From NCBI GenBank assembly GCA_019454835.1, contig JACFNP010000026.1:1-46656 (forward strand): a stretch of 46,656 nucleotides of DNA, written 5' to 3'. Below the pieces are notes generated by a model that did not search any database, was not told the origin of the DNA, and worked only from the letters and a program-made list of their open reading frames with translations. The stretch's first letter is position 1. Each line of letters opens with the position of its first letter. Shown in pieces: positions 33,706 to 41,764 of this stretch. The stretch comes from Rubellimicrobium sp. (GTDB taxonomy: Bacteria > Pseudomonadota > Alphaproteobacteria > Rhodobacterales > Rhodobacteraceae). Position numbers and translations under genes: made by a program.

Positions 33706-34512
33706 CTACCCCGCCGCGTTCACGGCGAAGACGCAGCCGTCGGACACCAGCACCGGCGGGGTCAGGCACAGCCCGCGCGCCACGCCCCAGGCGGCCAGCA
33801 CGCGCGGGACGTAGTCGCGGGTTTCCGCCCAGGGCGGTACGCCCGCGTTGTCGCGCACCGACCCCTCGCCCGCGTTGTAGCCCGCCAGCACCAGGATCGG
33901 GTCGCCGCCGAAATGGCCCATGAGCCAGTCGAGATAGGCCACCCCGCCCCGGATGTTCTGCACCGCATCGGTGCTGTCGCTCACCCCGAAGCGCGCCGCC
34001 GTGGCGGGCATGAGCTGCATCAGCCCCGTCGCCCCCGCGCGGCTGACCGCATCCGCCCGCCCGCCGCTTTCCACCGCGATCACCGCCAGCGCCAGCGCGG
34101 GCGAGACCTTGGTGCCCACCGTCGCCGCCAGGATGTCGCGGCCGTAGAGCCGCGCGATGTCCTGCAATCCCTGCAATCGCGGGCCGGGCGGCGGGGTGGC
34201 GGCATTGGCGATGGCGCGCATCGCCTCGTCCAGCCGGCCGGGGCGCGAATCGGCGCGCGCGGGGGAAATCACCTCCCAGAACCAGGCGCTGCTGCCTGCG
34301 GCGGCGGGGGGCGCAAGCGGCGCCGGGGTTGGCGCCATGGCCAGCCTGCGCGCCTGTTCCTCGGGGTCGATCTGCACCGTGATGCGCCCGGTCGTGCCCG
34401 CCTGCGGCACGCCCACGCGGCGAAAGGTGAAATCCGGCTGCATCCGCGCCGGTTCGGCTGCGGCGGCGGTGACCAGCAGCGCCGCCATGACGAGCGCGGC
34501 GAGGCAACGCAT
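33706..34512 (-). CDS. Lytic murein transglycosylase (SLT domain)
   Basis: The 268-residue exported protein has a signal peptide (1-19, cut near AAAAEPARM), a disordered region, and a C-terminal SLT/goose-lysozyme-like domain. The catalytic Glu148 lies in AVIAVESGG, followed by GATGLMQLMPATA (161-172) and LAGYNAGEG. It cleaves the glycan strand to leave anhydro-muramic acid. The start codon lies only two bases from a palindromic repeat, so there is no separate Shine-Dalgarno sequence and the 5' leader is made of repeat DNA. The open frame continues through the repeats to 34998 by chance. Confidence 0.88.
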   Translation of the reverse strand: MRCLAALVMAALLVTAAAAEPARMQPDFTFRRVGVPQAGTTGRITVQIDPEEQARRLAMAPTPAPLAPPAAAGSSAWFWEVISPARADSRPGRLDEAMRAIANAATPPPGPRLQGLQDIARLYGRDILAATVGTKVSPALALAVIAVESGGRADAVSRAGATGLMQLMPATAARFGVSDSTDAVQNIRGGVAYLDWLMGHFGGDPILVLAGYNAGEGSVRDNAGVPPWAETRDYVPRVLAAWGVARGLCLTPPVLVSDGCVFAVNAAG

Positions 34513-34514
34513 TC

Positions 34515-34602
34515 CGTCATTGCGAGCGAAGCGAAGCAACCCCGACCGCTCGCGCGATGTCCTCGGGGTTGCTTCGTCGGCTGCGCCTCCTCGCAATGAC
34601 GG
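34515..34602. repeat. Palindromic repeat, copy 13
   Basis: A full element adjoining the start codon of the lytic transglycosylase. First member of a duplicated pair. Confidence 0.92.
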
Positions 34603-34635
34603 CGTGATGTGGCGACGGCGGCGCAACCCTTCCCC

Positions 34636-34723
34636 CGTCATTGCGAACGAAGTGAAGCAATCCACACCGGGTGCGGCACCCGGTCCGTGGATTGCCGCGT
34701 CGCCTTCGGCTCCTCGCAATGAC
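34636..34723. repeat. Palindromic repeat, copy 14 (GCAATCC subtype)
   Basis: A full element with inner arms GCAATCCACACCGGG and CCCGGTCCGTGGATTGC. Its left arm reads GCGAACGAAGTGAAGC. Confidence 0.9.
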
Positions 34724-34733
34724 GAGGGGAAGC

Positions 34734-34821
34734 CGTCATTGCGAGCGAAGCGAAGCAACCCCGAACGCTCGCGCAATACCCTCGGGGTTGCTTCGTCAGC
34801 TCCGCCTCCTCGCAATGACGG
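34734..34821. repeat. Palindromic repeat, copy 15
   Basis: The tandem duplicate of copy 13, with a few changes in the loop. Confidence 0.92.
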
Positions 34822-34854
34822 CGTGATGTGGCGACGGCGGCGCAACCCTTCCCC

Positions 34855-34943
34855 CGTCATTGCGAACGCAGCGAAGCAATCCACACCGGGTGTGGCGCCC
34901 GGTCCGTGGATTGCCGCGTCGCCTTCGGCTCCTCGCAATGACG
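34855..34943. repeat. Palindromic repeat, copy 16 (GCAATCC subtype)
   Basis: The tandem duplicate of copy 14. The remaining 388 bp up to the first flp gene (34944-35331) hold no gene but are AT-richer near 35120-35200, where the pilin promoter probably lies. Confidence 0.9.
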
Positions 34944-35331
34944 GCGGTGTTCGCGCCACCGCGCGCGCAGCGAACCGGCCCGGTCCCGCCTTGTGCATGT
35001 CTCTGCCCGTTCTTCTTTTCCGCCATCATGCCCGCAGCGGGCGTGTCGCGCCAGCCGGGGGCGGGTTTCGGGGGGTGGAATGGGGCGAATCGGCCACGAT
35101 ACCGCAGGCGACGCGGGGTGTTCGTAAAATTGAATCGTTTCAATTCAGCAGCTTGCACGAATTTCCGCAAAAAGTTGAAAAGCCGTGAAGATACACGAAA
35201 GCCGCCAGATTCGTGCCACGATCCGGGTTGTATATGGGGCCATCCCGAACGGGGACGGACCAATGAAGAGGCAGGTCCGGCTGATCCGGCAGGATGAAGT
35301 GAAACCGAGCAAACTCTGTGGAGAGACCAAC

Positions 35332-35547
35332 ATGACCAACTTCATCAAGACCTTCCGCGCTGACGAATCCGGTGCCGTGACCGTTGACTGGGTGGTCCTG
35401 ACCGCCGCCGTCGTGGGGTTGGGCCTGGCCGTGATGGCCGTGATCGGGCCGAAGATGGGCGGGGTGGCCGAGCGCATCGGGTCAGGCTTGGACGACGCGC
35501 GGACGATGAACTTCGATTATGGCGTCACCGCCGAGCCCAACACCTGA
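35332..35547 (+). CDS. flp: Flp-family type IVb pilin
   Basis: This 71-residue prepilin should be cut and assembled into Flp/Tad pili. After a short charged leader, the processing site ESGAVTVDWVVLTAAVVGL (about residues 12-30) gives cleavage before Ala, with Asp at mature position 5 and Trp at 6 in place of the common Glu-Tyr. The hydrophobic helix then forms the pilus core. GGAGAG stands ahead of the ATG. It is followed by a good terminator. Confidence 0.88.
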   Translation: MTNFIKTFRADESGAVTVDWVVLTAAVVGLGLAVMAVIGPKMGGVAERIGSGLDDARTMNFDYGVTAEPNT

Positions 35548-35574
35548 TCGTCGGCTGGATTTGCAAGCCTATGA

Positions 35575-35606
35575 GGGCCGCGTCACTCCGGCGCGGCCCT
35601 TTGTTA
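35575..35606 (+). terminator. Intrinsic terminator after the first flp gene
   Basis: GGGCCGCG and CGCGGCCC pair around a short loop, followed directly by TTTGTT (35600-35605). This would keep the first pilin transcript apart from the next genes and may raise pilin over assembly proteins. Confidence 0.75.
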
Positions 35607-35716
35607 TCAAGATAGCTGCTTCAACCGAAATTCACCCTCCTATGAGCTTACTCTCGCCATATTTGCACGCGATGTGAACGACATCGTGGGCAATGCCCGT
35701 CTGCAGAGGACACGAA

Positions 35717-35908
35717 ATGCGCCAGTGGATTTCTCGCTTCCGGCAAGACGAATCCGGCGCAATTACTGTTGACTGGGTGGTCCTGACTGCCGCTGTGGTA
35801 GCTCTCGTACTTGCGGTGGTGTTGATTTTCCAAGACGCAATCATCGACCCCGCAACCGGCATCGGCGCCACAATCGCAGCAGCCGCATCCGTCGAATACG
35901 ACTTCTGA
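35717..35908 (+). CDS. Second Flp-family pilin
   Basis: This 63-residue paralogue shares RQDESGAITVDWVVLTAAVV with the first pilin but has a distinct C-terminus (IGATIAAAASVEYDF). AGAGGA precedes the ATG at 35717; an earlier in-frame ATG at 35693 is less likely. It lies 26 bp ahead of cpaB with no terminator between. It may be a minor pilin or pseudopilin. Confidence 0.82.
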   Translation: MRQWISRFRQDESGAITVDWVVLTAAVVALVLAVVLIFQDAIIDPATGIGATIAAAASVEYDF

Positions 35909-35934
35909 CACCATAGTATAACAAGAGCAGTATC

Positions 35935-36768
35935 ATGCGTGCAGTTTTCGGTCTCATCCTTCTCGTCGGCCTCGCCCTTGCGGGCGGTGCGGTCTACATG
36001 GCGCAGGGTTATTTCAACGCCCAGCAGCAGCAGATCGCCCAGGTGCGCGAGGCGGTGCAACAGGCGACCCCCACCGTCGAAGTCCTCGCCGTGAACCGCA
36101 CCGTCCGCTACGGCGACCGGATCACCCCCGAGGATGTCGTCACCATCCGCTACGCGCAGCCCTTCCTGCCCGAAGGCACCTTCGCCACCATGGAAGACCT
36201 GTTCCCCGCCGGGGACACCGTCCTGCGTTCCGCCCTGCGGCAGATGGAGGCGAACGAACCCATCCTTGCGGTAAAGGTCACCGCCCCCGGCGTGGCGCCG
36301 GGCCTCGGCTATACATTGCCCGAGGGGATGCGCGCATTCACCATCGGGGTCAGCGCGACGCAGAGCATCTCGGGCTTCCTGCGGCCGGGCAACCGCGTCG
36401 ATGTCTACTGGTCGGGCAGCATCGACGGCCAGGGCGAGGTGACCAAGCTGATCGAAAGCGCGGTCGAGATCATCGCCACCGACCAGAACGCCGACACCAA
36501 CACCACCGACATCGAGGTCAGCCGCACCGTTACCGTGCAGGTCACCCCGCAGCAGGTGGCCCGTCTGGCGCAGGCGCAGGCGACCGGATCACTCACCATC
36601 GCGCTGGTCGGCGAGGCCGACACCCAGGTCGCGCAGGTCGTGGACGTGAACCAGCGCAACCTGCTCGACATCGCCACCCCGGAACCCGTGCAGCGCGAAC
36701 AGACCTGCACCATCCGCACCAGACGCGGCGCCGACGTGGTGGAAATCCCGATCCCCTGTTCGGAGTGA
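35935..36768 (+). CDS. cpaB: Flp pilus assembly protein CpaB
   Basis: The 277-residue protein has one N-terminal membrane segment (1-22), a SAF domain (about 47-115; VEVLAVNRTVRYGDRITPED) and an RcpC-type C-terminal domain (VTVQVTPQQVARLAQAQATG), as in CpaB/RcpC, a periplasmic part of the Tad pilus system. It is full length. The rest of the Tad set (cpaC, cpaE, cpaF, tadB, tadC) is not here; the next sequence is two palindromic repeats and an unrelated ABC transporter. Confidence 0.88.
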   Translation: MRAVFGLILLVGLALAGGAVYMAQGYFNAQQQQIAQVREAVQQATPTVEVLAVNRTVRYGDRITPEDVVTIRYAQPFLPEGTFATMEDLFPAGDTVLRSALRQMEANEPILAVKVTAPGVAPGLGYTLPEGMRAFTIGVSATQSISGFLRPGNRVDVYWSGSIDGQGEVTKLIESAVEIIATDQNADTNTTDIEVSRTVTVQVTPQQVARLAQAQATGSLTIALVGEADTQVAQVVDVNQRNLLDIATPEPVQREQTCTIRTRRGADVVEIPIPCSE

Positions 36769-36777
36769 GGGGGCGCC

Positions 36778-36863
36778 CGTCATTGCGAGCGCAGCGAAGC
36801 AACCCCGACCGCTTGCGCATGACCTTCGGGATTGCCGCGTCGGCTGCGCCTCCTCGCAATGAC
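36778..36863. repeat. Palindromic repeat, copy 17
   Basis: A full element 9 bp after the cpaB stop. Confidence 0.9.
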
Positions 36864-36887
36864 GAGAGGGGGCGGCGGGCGGCCATC

Positions 36888-36975
36888 CGTCATTGCGAGC
36901 CGCAGGCGAAGCAACCTCGACCGCTCACACGCAACATCGGGGTTGCTTCGTCGGCTGCGCCTCCTCGCAATGACG
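36888..36975. repeat. Palindromic repeat, copy 18
   Basis: A full element 12 bp past the stop of the convergent permease gene. Together with copy 17 it fills the gap between the two convergent genes. Confidence 0.92.
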
Positions 36976-36987
36976 CCCGCCCCGCCC

Positions 36988-38670
36988 TCAGCCCCCTGCC
37001 GCGACCATCCGTGCCCGCCGCGCCTGCCACCACAGCGCGGCGCGCATCACGCCCATGGCGGCCAGCACGATCACCATGATGATGACGGAAAACGCCGCCG
37101 CCTGGGTGGAGCGCCCGGTCTGGTCCAGCCGCAGCACGGTGACGGCGGCCACGCTCAGCTTCGAGGTGATGAGGAAGATCACCGCCGACAGCGTGACCAT
37201 GCCGCGCATGAACAGGAAGAAGAACACCGACACCAGCGTCGGCATCATCACCGGCACCACCGCATCGCGCAACTGCGCGCCGACGCCGCCGCCCAGCGAG
37301 GCCACGGTTTCCTCGAGCGGGCGCGGCACGTTGCGCATCCCGGTAATCATCGTGAGGAAGCCCTGCGAGTGGTAGTGATAGAAATTGCACAGCGCGATCA
37401 GCAGGATCGTGCCATACAGGATGCCGGGGAACATCGCGCGGGTGTTGAAGGACAGCACATAGGACAGGCCCAGCACCAGCCCCGGCACGCCGACCGGCAC
37501 GATGGCCAGCAGATAGAGCAGCTTGGCCTTTGTCCGTGACAGGTTGCGTTCCGCCAGCACGATGGCGAACAGCATCAGCGTCCCCAGCACCGCCGTGATC
37601 AGCGCCGCATAGATCGTCGTCCAGAGCGAGGCATAGCCGCCCTGCAGGTTGATGTTGTAGTTCTTCAGCGTGAAGCCCAGGTTGTAGGGCCAGAGCTGCA
37701 CGAAGCTCGCATAGACCACGATCCCCATGACCGCGACGATGAAGGCGGTGCCGAGGTAGCTGAACCCCCAGAGCGGCACGTCGCGCGGCCACCAGCGGTT
37801 CGGCTCGACCGGCAGCGCGCCCTCGCCCGCCATCGTGTGGCGCTGGGCGGCGATCTTTTCCAGGTAGAAGGCCAGCAGCGTCGGGATCAGCAGCAGGATG
37901 CCGACCACGGCGCCCATGTTGAAATTCATCTGCCCGACGACCTGCGAATAGATTTCGGACGCGAGCACCGGATAGCCGCCGCCGATCACCGCCGCGTTGC
38001 CGAAGTCGGTGATCGTGACCGAAAAGCACACGAAGGCGGCGCTGAGCAGGCCGAAGCGCAGCCCCGGCAGCGTCACGTCCATGAACCGCCGCCAGGGCGA
38101 GGCGCCCAGCATCAGCGCCGCATCATACTGGCGCCGGTCGGCCTGCCGCAGCGCGACCATGAGGATCATCACCGCCTGCGGCAGCGCATAGATCGTGTTG
38201 GCCATGACCAGACCGGGCAGGCCGTAGACCTGCAGCTCGATGCCGGTGAACTTGGAAATCAGGCCGTTGCGCCCGAACATGAAGATCAGCCCCAGCGCCT
38301 GCACCAGCGACGGTGCCAGCAGCGGCAGCGCCAGCGCCAGCGAGACCAGCCATTTCAGCGGCATCCGCGTCCTGCTCATGGCATAGGCCATGACAAGGCC
38401 CAGCCCGACGCAAAGCGCGGCGGTGATGCCGCTCATCACCAGCGAGTTGCCGATGACCGTCCACAGATAGCCGAGGCTCAGGAATTCGGTGTAGTTGCCG
38501 AAGCCGATGCTGCCGTCGCGCTGGGTGAGGCTGCGCACGACGATGATCGCCAGCGGATACAGGAAGAACAGCGCGATCCCCGCCAGCGGCACCCAGAGGA
38601 CGACCTGCCGGAACAGCCTCTCGCTGCCGGGGACGCGGACCCCGTGCGTGACGGCGGGAACCGCGGTCAT
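36988..38670 (-). CDS. ABC transporter permease, duplicated (iron/sugar-phosphate type)
   Basis: The 560-residue protein consists of two fused permease domains with about twelve membrane segments. Two EAA loops are seen: YDAALMLGASPWRRFMDVT (about 190-210) and LEETVASLGGGVGAQLRDAV near 475. Such double permeases occur in FbpB/AfuB-type importers. It overlaps the ATPase gene by four bases (ATGA). The presence nearby of a phosphatase and a DeoR regulator leans toward an organophosphate, as for AfuABC, rather than iron; this is inference. Confidence 0.85.
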   Translation of the reverse strand: MTAVPAVTHGVRVPGSERLFRQVVLWVPLAGIALFFLYPLAIIVVRSLTQRDGSIGFGNYTEFLSLGYLWTVIGNSLVMSGITAALCVGLGLVMAYAMSRTRMPLKWLVSLALALPLLAPSLVQALGLIFMFGRNGLISKFTGIELQVYGLPGLVMANTIYALPQAVMILMVALRQADRRQYDAALMLGASPWRRFMDVTLPGLRFGLLSAAFVCFSVTITDFGNAAVIGGGYPVLASEIYSQVVGQMNFNMGAVVGILLLIPTLLAFYLEKIAAQRHTMAGEGALPVEPNRWWPRDVPLWGFSYLGTAFIVAVMGIVVYASFVQLWPYNLGFTLKNYNINLQGGYASLWTTIYAALITAVLGTLMLFAIVLAERNLSRTKAKLLYLLAIVPVGVPGLVLGLSYVLSFNTRAMFPGILYGTILLIALCNFYHYHSQGFLTMITGMRNVPRPLEETVASLGGGVGAQLRDAVVPVMMPTLVSVFFFLFMRGMVTLSAVIFLITSKLSVAAVTVLRLDQTGRSTQAAAFSVIIMVIVLAAMGVMRAALWWQARRARMVAAGG

Positions 38671-39659
38671 GGCTGCACCCAGACACCGGCGCCCGGCAAA
38701 ATCTCGACGGCGGCGGCGGCACCTTCGACCAGACCGGGAAGACGGCCGGTCTCGGCCAGCAGTTCGAGGCCCTCGATCCCGACCTTCACGCGGTTGACGT
38801 TGCCCAGGAAGGTGACGTTGCGGATGCGCCCCGGCCCCTGTTCGTCAAGCCGGATGGTGACATCCTCGGGGCGCAGCGCGAACAGCCGCGACCCGGCAGC
38901 CGCAGCGCCCTCGACACCCAGCCGGGCGGCCTGTTCGGCGGTCAGCAGCGTTGACGAGCCGACGAAATCGGCAACGAAGCGCGTCGCGGGGCGCGAATAG
39001 ATTTCCTCGGGCGAGCCGATCTGCTCGATCCGGCCCGCATTCATGCACACGACACGGTCGGCCATGGTCAGGGCCTCTTCCTGGTCGTGGGTCACCATGA
39101 TCGTCGGCACCCGCAGGCGGCGCTGCATGTCGCGGATTTCGCCGCGCAGTTCGGCCCGCACCCGCGCATCGAGCGCGGACAGCGGTTCATCGAGCAGCAG
39201 CAGCGACGGCTCGACCGCCAGCGCGCGGGCGATGGCCACGCGCTGTTGCTGGCCGCCCGACAACTGCCAGGGGTAGCGGTCGGCGTAATCTTCAAGATGG
39301 ACGGTCTTCAGCAGATGCTCGACCTGCCGGGCGATCTCGGCCGGGGCGGTCTTGCGGATCTTCAGCCCGTAGCCCACGTTCTGCCGCACCGTCAGATGCG
39401 GGAACAGCGAGTAGGACTGGAACACGATGCCGAAGCCGCGATCCTGCGCGCCGATGGTCGACAGGTCGCGGTCGCCGAAACGCAGGGTGCCGCTCTGGTA
39501 GCCTTCGAGACCCGCGACCACCCGCAGCAGCGTGGTCTTGCCGCAACCCGAGGGACCGAGAAGGCAGACGAATTCGTCGTCGCCGATCTCGAGATCGACT
39601 TCCTTCAGAGCCTGAAAGCTGCCGTAGAACTTCGAGAGCCCCGTGATCGTCAGAGTCAT
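38667..39659 (-). CDS. ABC transporter ATP-binding protein
   Basis: This 330-residue ATPase has Walker A GPSGCGKT (35-42), the signature LSGGQQQR (133-140), Walker B LLLLDEPLSALD (154-165) and a switch region VTHDQEEALTMADR. A C-terminal TOBE_2 domain (about 245-330) resembles FbpC/PotA/UgpC-type ATPases. It powers the permease encoded next to it and shares a transcript with the binding protein upstream. Confidence 0.9.
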   Translation of the reverse strand: MTLTITGLSKFYGSFQALKEVDLEIGDDEFVCLLGPSGCGKTTLLRVVAGLEGYQSGTLRFGDRDLSTIGAQDRGFGIVFQSYSLFPHLTVRQNVGYGLKIRKTAPAEIARQVEHLLKTVHLEDYADRYPWQLSGGQQQRVAIARALAVEPSLLLLDEPLSALDARVRAELRGEIRDMQRRLRVPTIMVTHDQEEALTMADRVVCMNAGRIEQIGSPEEIYSRPATRFVADFVGSSTLLTAEQAARLGVEGAAAAGSRLFALRPEDVTIRLDEQGPGRIRNVTFLGNVNRVKVGIEGLELLAETGRLPGLVEGAAAAVEILPGAGVWVQP

Positions 39660-39734
39660 TGGTCCCAGCCTGTCAGCGTTGCGGACCGATGACAGGCCCT
39701 GCCCGGTCCGTTCTGGTGATCGAAATGGTCAGGC

Positions 39735-39772
39735 GGGGCGCGCGCAAAACGGCACACACGCACGCGCGCCCC
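39735..39772 (-). terminator. Attenuator-like hairpin between binding-protein and ATPase genes
   Basis: GGGGCGCGCG (39735-39744) and CGCGCGCCCC (39763-39772) form a perfect stem 13 bp past the binding-protein stop. There is no T-tract. In such operons a hairpin here usually raises the amount of binding-protein mRNA over the downstream genes. Confidence 0.5.
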
Positions 39773-39785
39773 TGACTGTGGTGGC

Positions 39786-40796
39786 TCAGTGCTCGGTCAC
39801 CGTCTCGCGCCACTTGGCGATGATGCCGTCACGTTCGACCCCGGACGAGGCGAAGTCCATCGGATAGAGGACGGCGGCCAGGTCTTCGGGGAAGTTCGCG
39901 GCATCGGCCTGCGGCGGACGCGGCGCGCCGGGGATGGTCACGAGATCCTTGCGCTCGGCATAGGATTCCGAGGCACCCGCGCTCAGCGTCCAGTCGAGGA
40001 AGCGCTTGGCATCCTCGGGGTTGTGCGCCTCGGCCATGAGACCGTTGGCCTCGAGTTCAAAGCCCGCATAGTCCTCGGGGATGATCATGGTGATCGGATA
40101 GCCCTGCTCGATCCCCTGCATGGCGACATAGGACAGCGAGGCGCCGATGGCATATTCGCCCGCCTGCGCCATGCGGCAGGGCCGCGAGCCGGAGGTGGTG
40201 TATTGCGCCATGTTCTTGTCGAGGTCCGCGATCAGTTGCCAGCCCGCATCGTCACCCATGCCCTGCAGGATGGCGGCGATCTGGAGATAGCCGGTGCCCG
40301 ACGAACCGGGGTCCGGCATCACGACCTCGCCCTTGTAGACCGGGTTCGCCAGTTCCTGCCAGGTATGCGGGACGGGCGCGCCCATGGCTTCGAGCCGCTC
40401 GTTGTTCACGCAGAAGGCGCCGACATAGCCGGTCGGCGCGAACCAGCGCCCGTCGGCATCGCGGAACTGCGGCGGCAGCTCGGCCGCGCCCGCAGCGTCG
40501 TAGGGCGCAAGCTGGCTGTAGATGTCCTGGTGCAGCATGTTGGTCAGCGCGAAGCCCCAGATCACGTCGGCCTGCGGGTTGTTCGCCTCGGCGATGATCC
40601 GCGCGCCGAGGTCGCCGGTGGACAGGCGCAGCAGGTTGATCGTCACGTCGGGCATGTCGATGGCGGCCTGTTCCAGATAGGCGGCGATCTCGTCTTCCTC
40701 GAGCGCGGTATAGACGTTGATCTCACCGGCCCAGGCCGCCCCGGCCAGCAGCGCGGTTCCGGCAACCGCTGTCAGAATCCCGGAGATGGGTCGCAT
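39786..40796 (-). CDS. ABC transporter periplasmic substrate-binding protein
   Basis: The 336-residue protein has a signal peptide (1-23, cut before GEINVYTALEEDE) and a periplasmic binding fold of the AfuA/FbpA-like type (SBP_bac family). VIWGFALTNMLHQD, MPDPGSSGTGYLQIAA and GEYAIGASLSYVAMQG are typical core motifs. The paired tyrosines used for iron binding in FbpA are not evident, which weakens an iron role. GGGAGG precedes the ATG at 40796. It is first in its operon and diverges from the inositol-monophosphatase-family gene. Confidence 0.87.
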   Translation of the reverse strand: MRPISGILTAVAGTALLAGAAWAGEINVYTALEEDEIAAYLEQAAIDMPDVTINLLRLSTGDLGARIIAEANNPQADVIWGFALTNMLHQDIYSQLAPYDAAGAAELPPQFRDADGRWFAPTGYVGAFCVNNERLEAMGAPVPHTWQELANPVYKGEVVMPDPGSSGTGYLQIAAILQGMGDDAGWQLIADLDKNMAQYTTSGSRPCRMAQAGEYAIGASLSYVAMQGIEQGYPITMIIPEDYAGFELEANGLMAEAHNPEDAKRFLDWTLSAGASESYAERKDLVTIPGAPRPPQADAANFPEDLAAVLYPMDFASSGVERDGIIAKWRETVTEH

Positions 40797-40940
40797 GGTG
40801 GTTTCCTCCCGTTGGCTTGGTTCTTGGTGGTTCTTGGCAAACTGTAACGCAGGCTTGACGGTGTGGCAATCTGTGGATTTATGTAATATTGTGCAAACGC
40901 TGACCGGACATGCACCCGGACGGCAGCCAAGGATGCCCCG
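40797..40940. promoter_or_regulatory. Divergent promoter/operator region
   Basis: TTGACG (40855-40860) on the plus strand is followed by AT-rich sequence (TTTATGTAATATTG near 40878-40891) that may be the -10 region of the phosphatase-like gene. Two direct TGGTTCTTGG copies (40818-40827 and 40828-40837) lie closer to the binding-protein gene and may bind the DeoR regulator. Placement is tentative. Confidence 0.4.
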
Positions 40941-41759
40941 ATGCCGTCTCTGCAGACCACGCCCGCCCCCGACCTTGCCGACATCGCCGATTTCGCGGCC
41001 CGCGCGGCCTGCGACGCCGGAAAGATCGCGCTGGGCTGGTTCCGGCATCCGGTGTCCATCGACATCAAGTCCGACCTCAGCCCGGTGACCGAGGCCGACC
41101 GCGCGGTCGAGGCCGACCTGCGCGCCCGCATCGCCGCAAGCTGGCCGGATCACGCGATTCTGGGCGAGGAATATGGCGCAAGGGGCGCCGCCGATGCGCC
41201 CACATGGGTCATCGACCCGATCGACGGCACCCGCAGCTTCATCACTGGCTGGCCGGTCTGGGGGGTGCTGCTGGCCTTCACCGAGGCGCATCGCCCGCAG
41301 GTCGGCGTGATCCACATGCCGGTCCTGGGCGAAACCTGGACCGGCATCCGGGGCGGCGGTTCCTGGATGACCGGGCGTGACGGCGACCGGCAGCCATGCC
41401 GGACCAGCACCTGCCGCGAACTGGCGCGGGCGCGGTTCTACACCACATCGCCCGACTATTTCGACGCGGGCGAACAACCCGCCTATCGCGCCCTTGACGC
41501 GGCGGCGGGTGTCCCCCGATTCGGCGGCGACTGCTACGGCTATGCGCTGCTGGCCTCGGGCCATGTCGATCTGGTCGTTGAAACGCGGCTGCAACCCTAT
41601 GATTTCCTCGCGCTCGTCCCGGTGATCGAGGAGGCGGGCGGCGTCATCACCGACTGGCAGGGGCGGCCGCTCACGCTCGATTCGGGCGAGCAGGTGGTCG
41701 CCGCCGCCACGCCCGAGCTTCATGCCGAGGCCCTTGCCCTGATCGCGGCGCAGGGCTGA
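40941..41759 (+). CDS. Inositol-monophosphatase-family phosphatase
   Basis: This 272-residue Mg-dependent phosphatase has the family metal ligands: GEEYG (Glu76/77), WVIDPIDGTRSFITG (Asp92, Asp95) and QPYDFLALVPVIEEAGG (Asp221). The DGTRSF form is like HisN/histidinol-phosphatase branches rather than classic SuhB, but the substrate cannot be set. AAGGA lies ahead of the ATG. It lies six bases upstream of the deoR gene and diverges from the ABC transporter, so uptake and dephosphorylation of the same phosphoester is a plausible link. Confidence 0.88.
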   Translation: MPSLQTTPAPDLADIADFAARAACDAGKIALGWFRHPVSIDIKSDLSPVTEADRAVEADLRARIAASWPDHAILGEEYGARGAADAPTWVIDPIDGTRSFITGWPVWGVLLAFTEAHRPQVGVIHMPVLGETWTGIRGGGSWMTGRDGDRQPCRTSTCRELARARFYTTSPDYFDAGEQPAYRALDAAAGVPRFGGDCYGYALLASGHVDLVVETRLQPYDFLALVPVIEEAGGVITDWQGRPLTLDSGEQVVAAATPELHAEALALIAAQG

Positions 41760-41764
41760 CGCCC

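Larger units (their letters stand above)
34515..34943. repeat. 219-bp tandem duplication of a two-repeat unit
   Basis: Copies 13+14 and 15+16 have the same order, subtype and spacer (GTGATGTGGCGACGGCGGCG in both), with a period of 219 bp (34515 to 34734). A GCAACCCC-type element is followed each time by a GCAATCC-type element. One unit was evidently duplicated in tandem. Confidence 0.9.

Noticed and set aside
34515-34943. CRISPR-like array
   Set aside because: The repeats are long palindromes with loops, the spacers are shared rather than unique, and no cas genes are present.
33706-34998. A 430-residue transglycosylase including the repeat region
   Set aside because: The extra N-terminal part is translated palindromic repeat; a normal signal peptide starts at 34512.
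39786-41723. A single 645-residue minus-strand protein
   Set aside because: The part beyond 40796 lies antisense to the phosphatase-like gene, and a signal peptide with a ribosome site begins at 40796.
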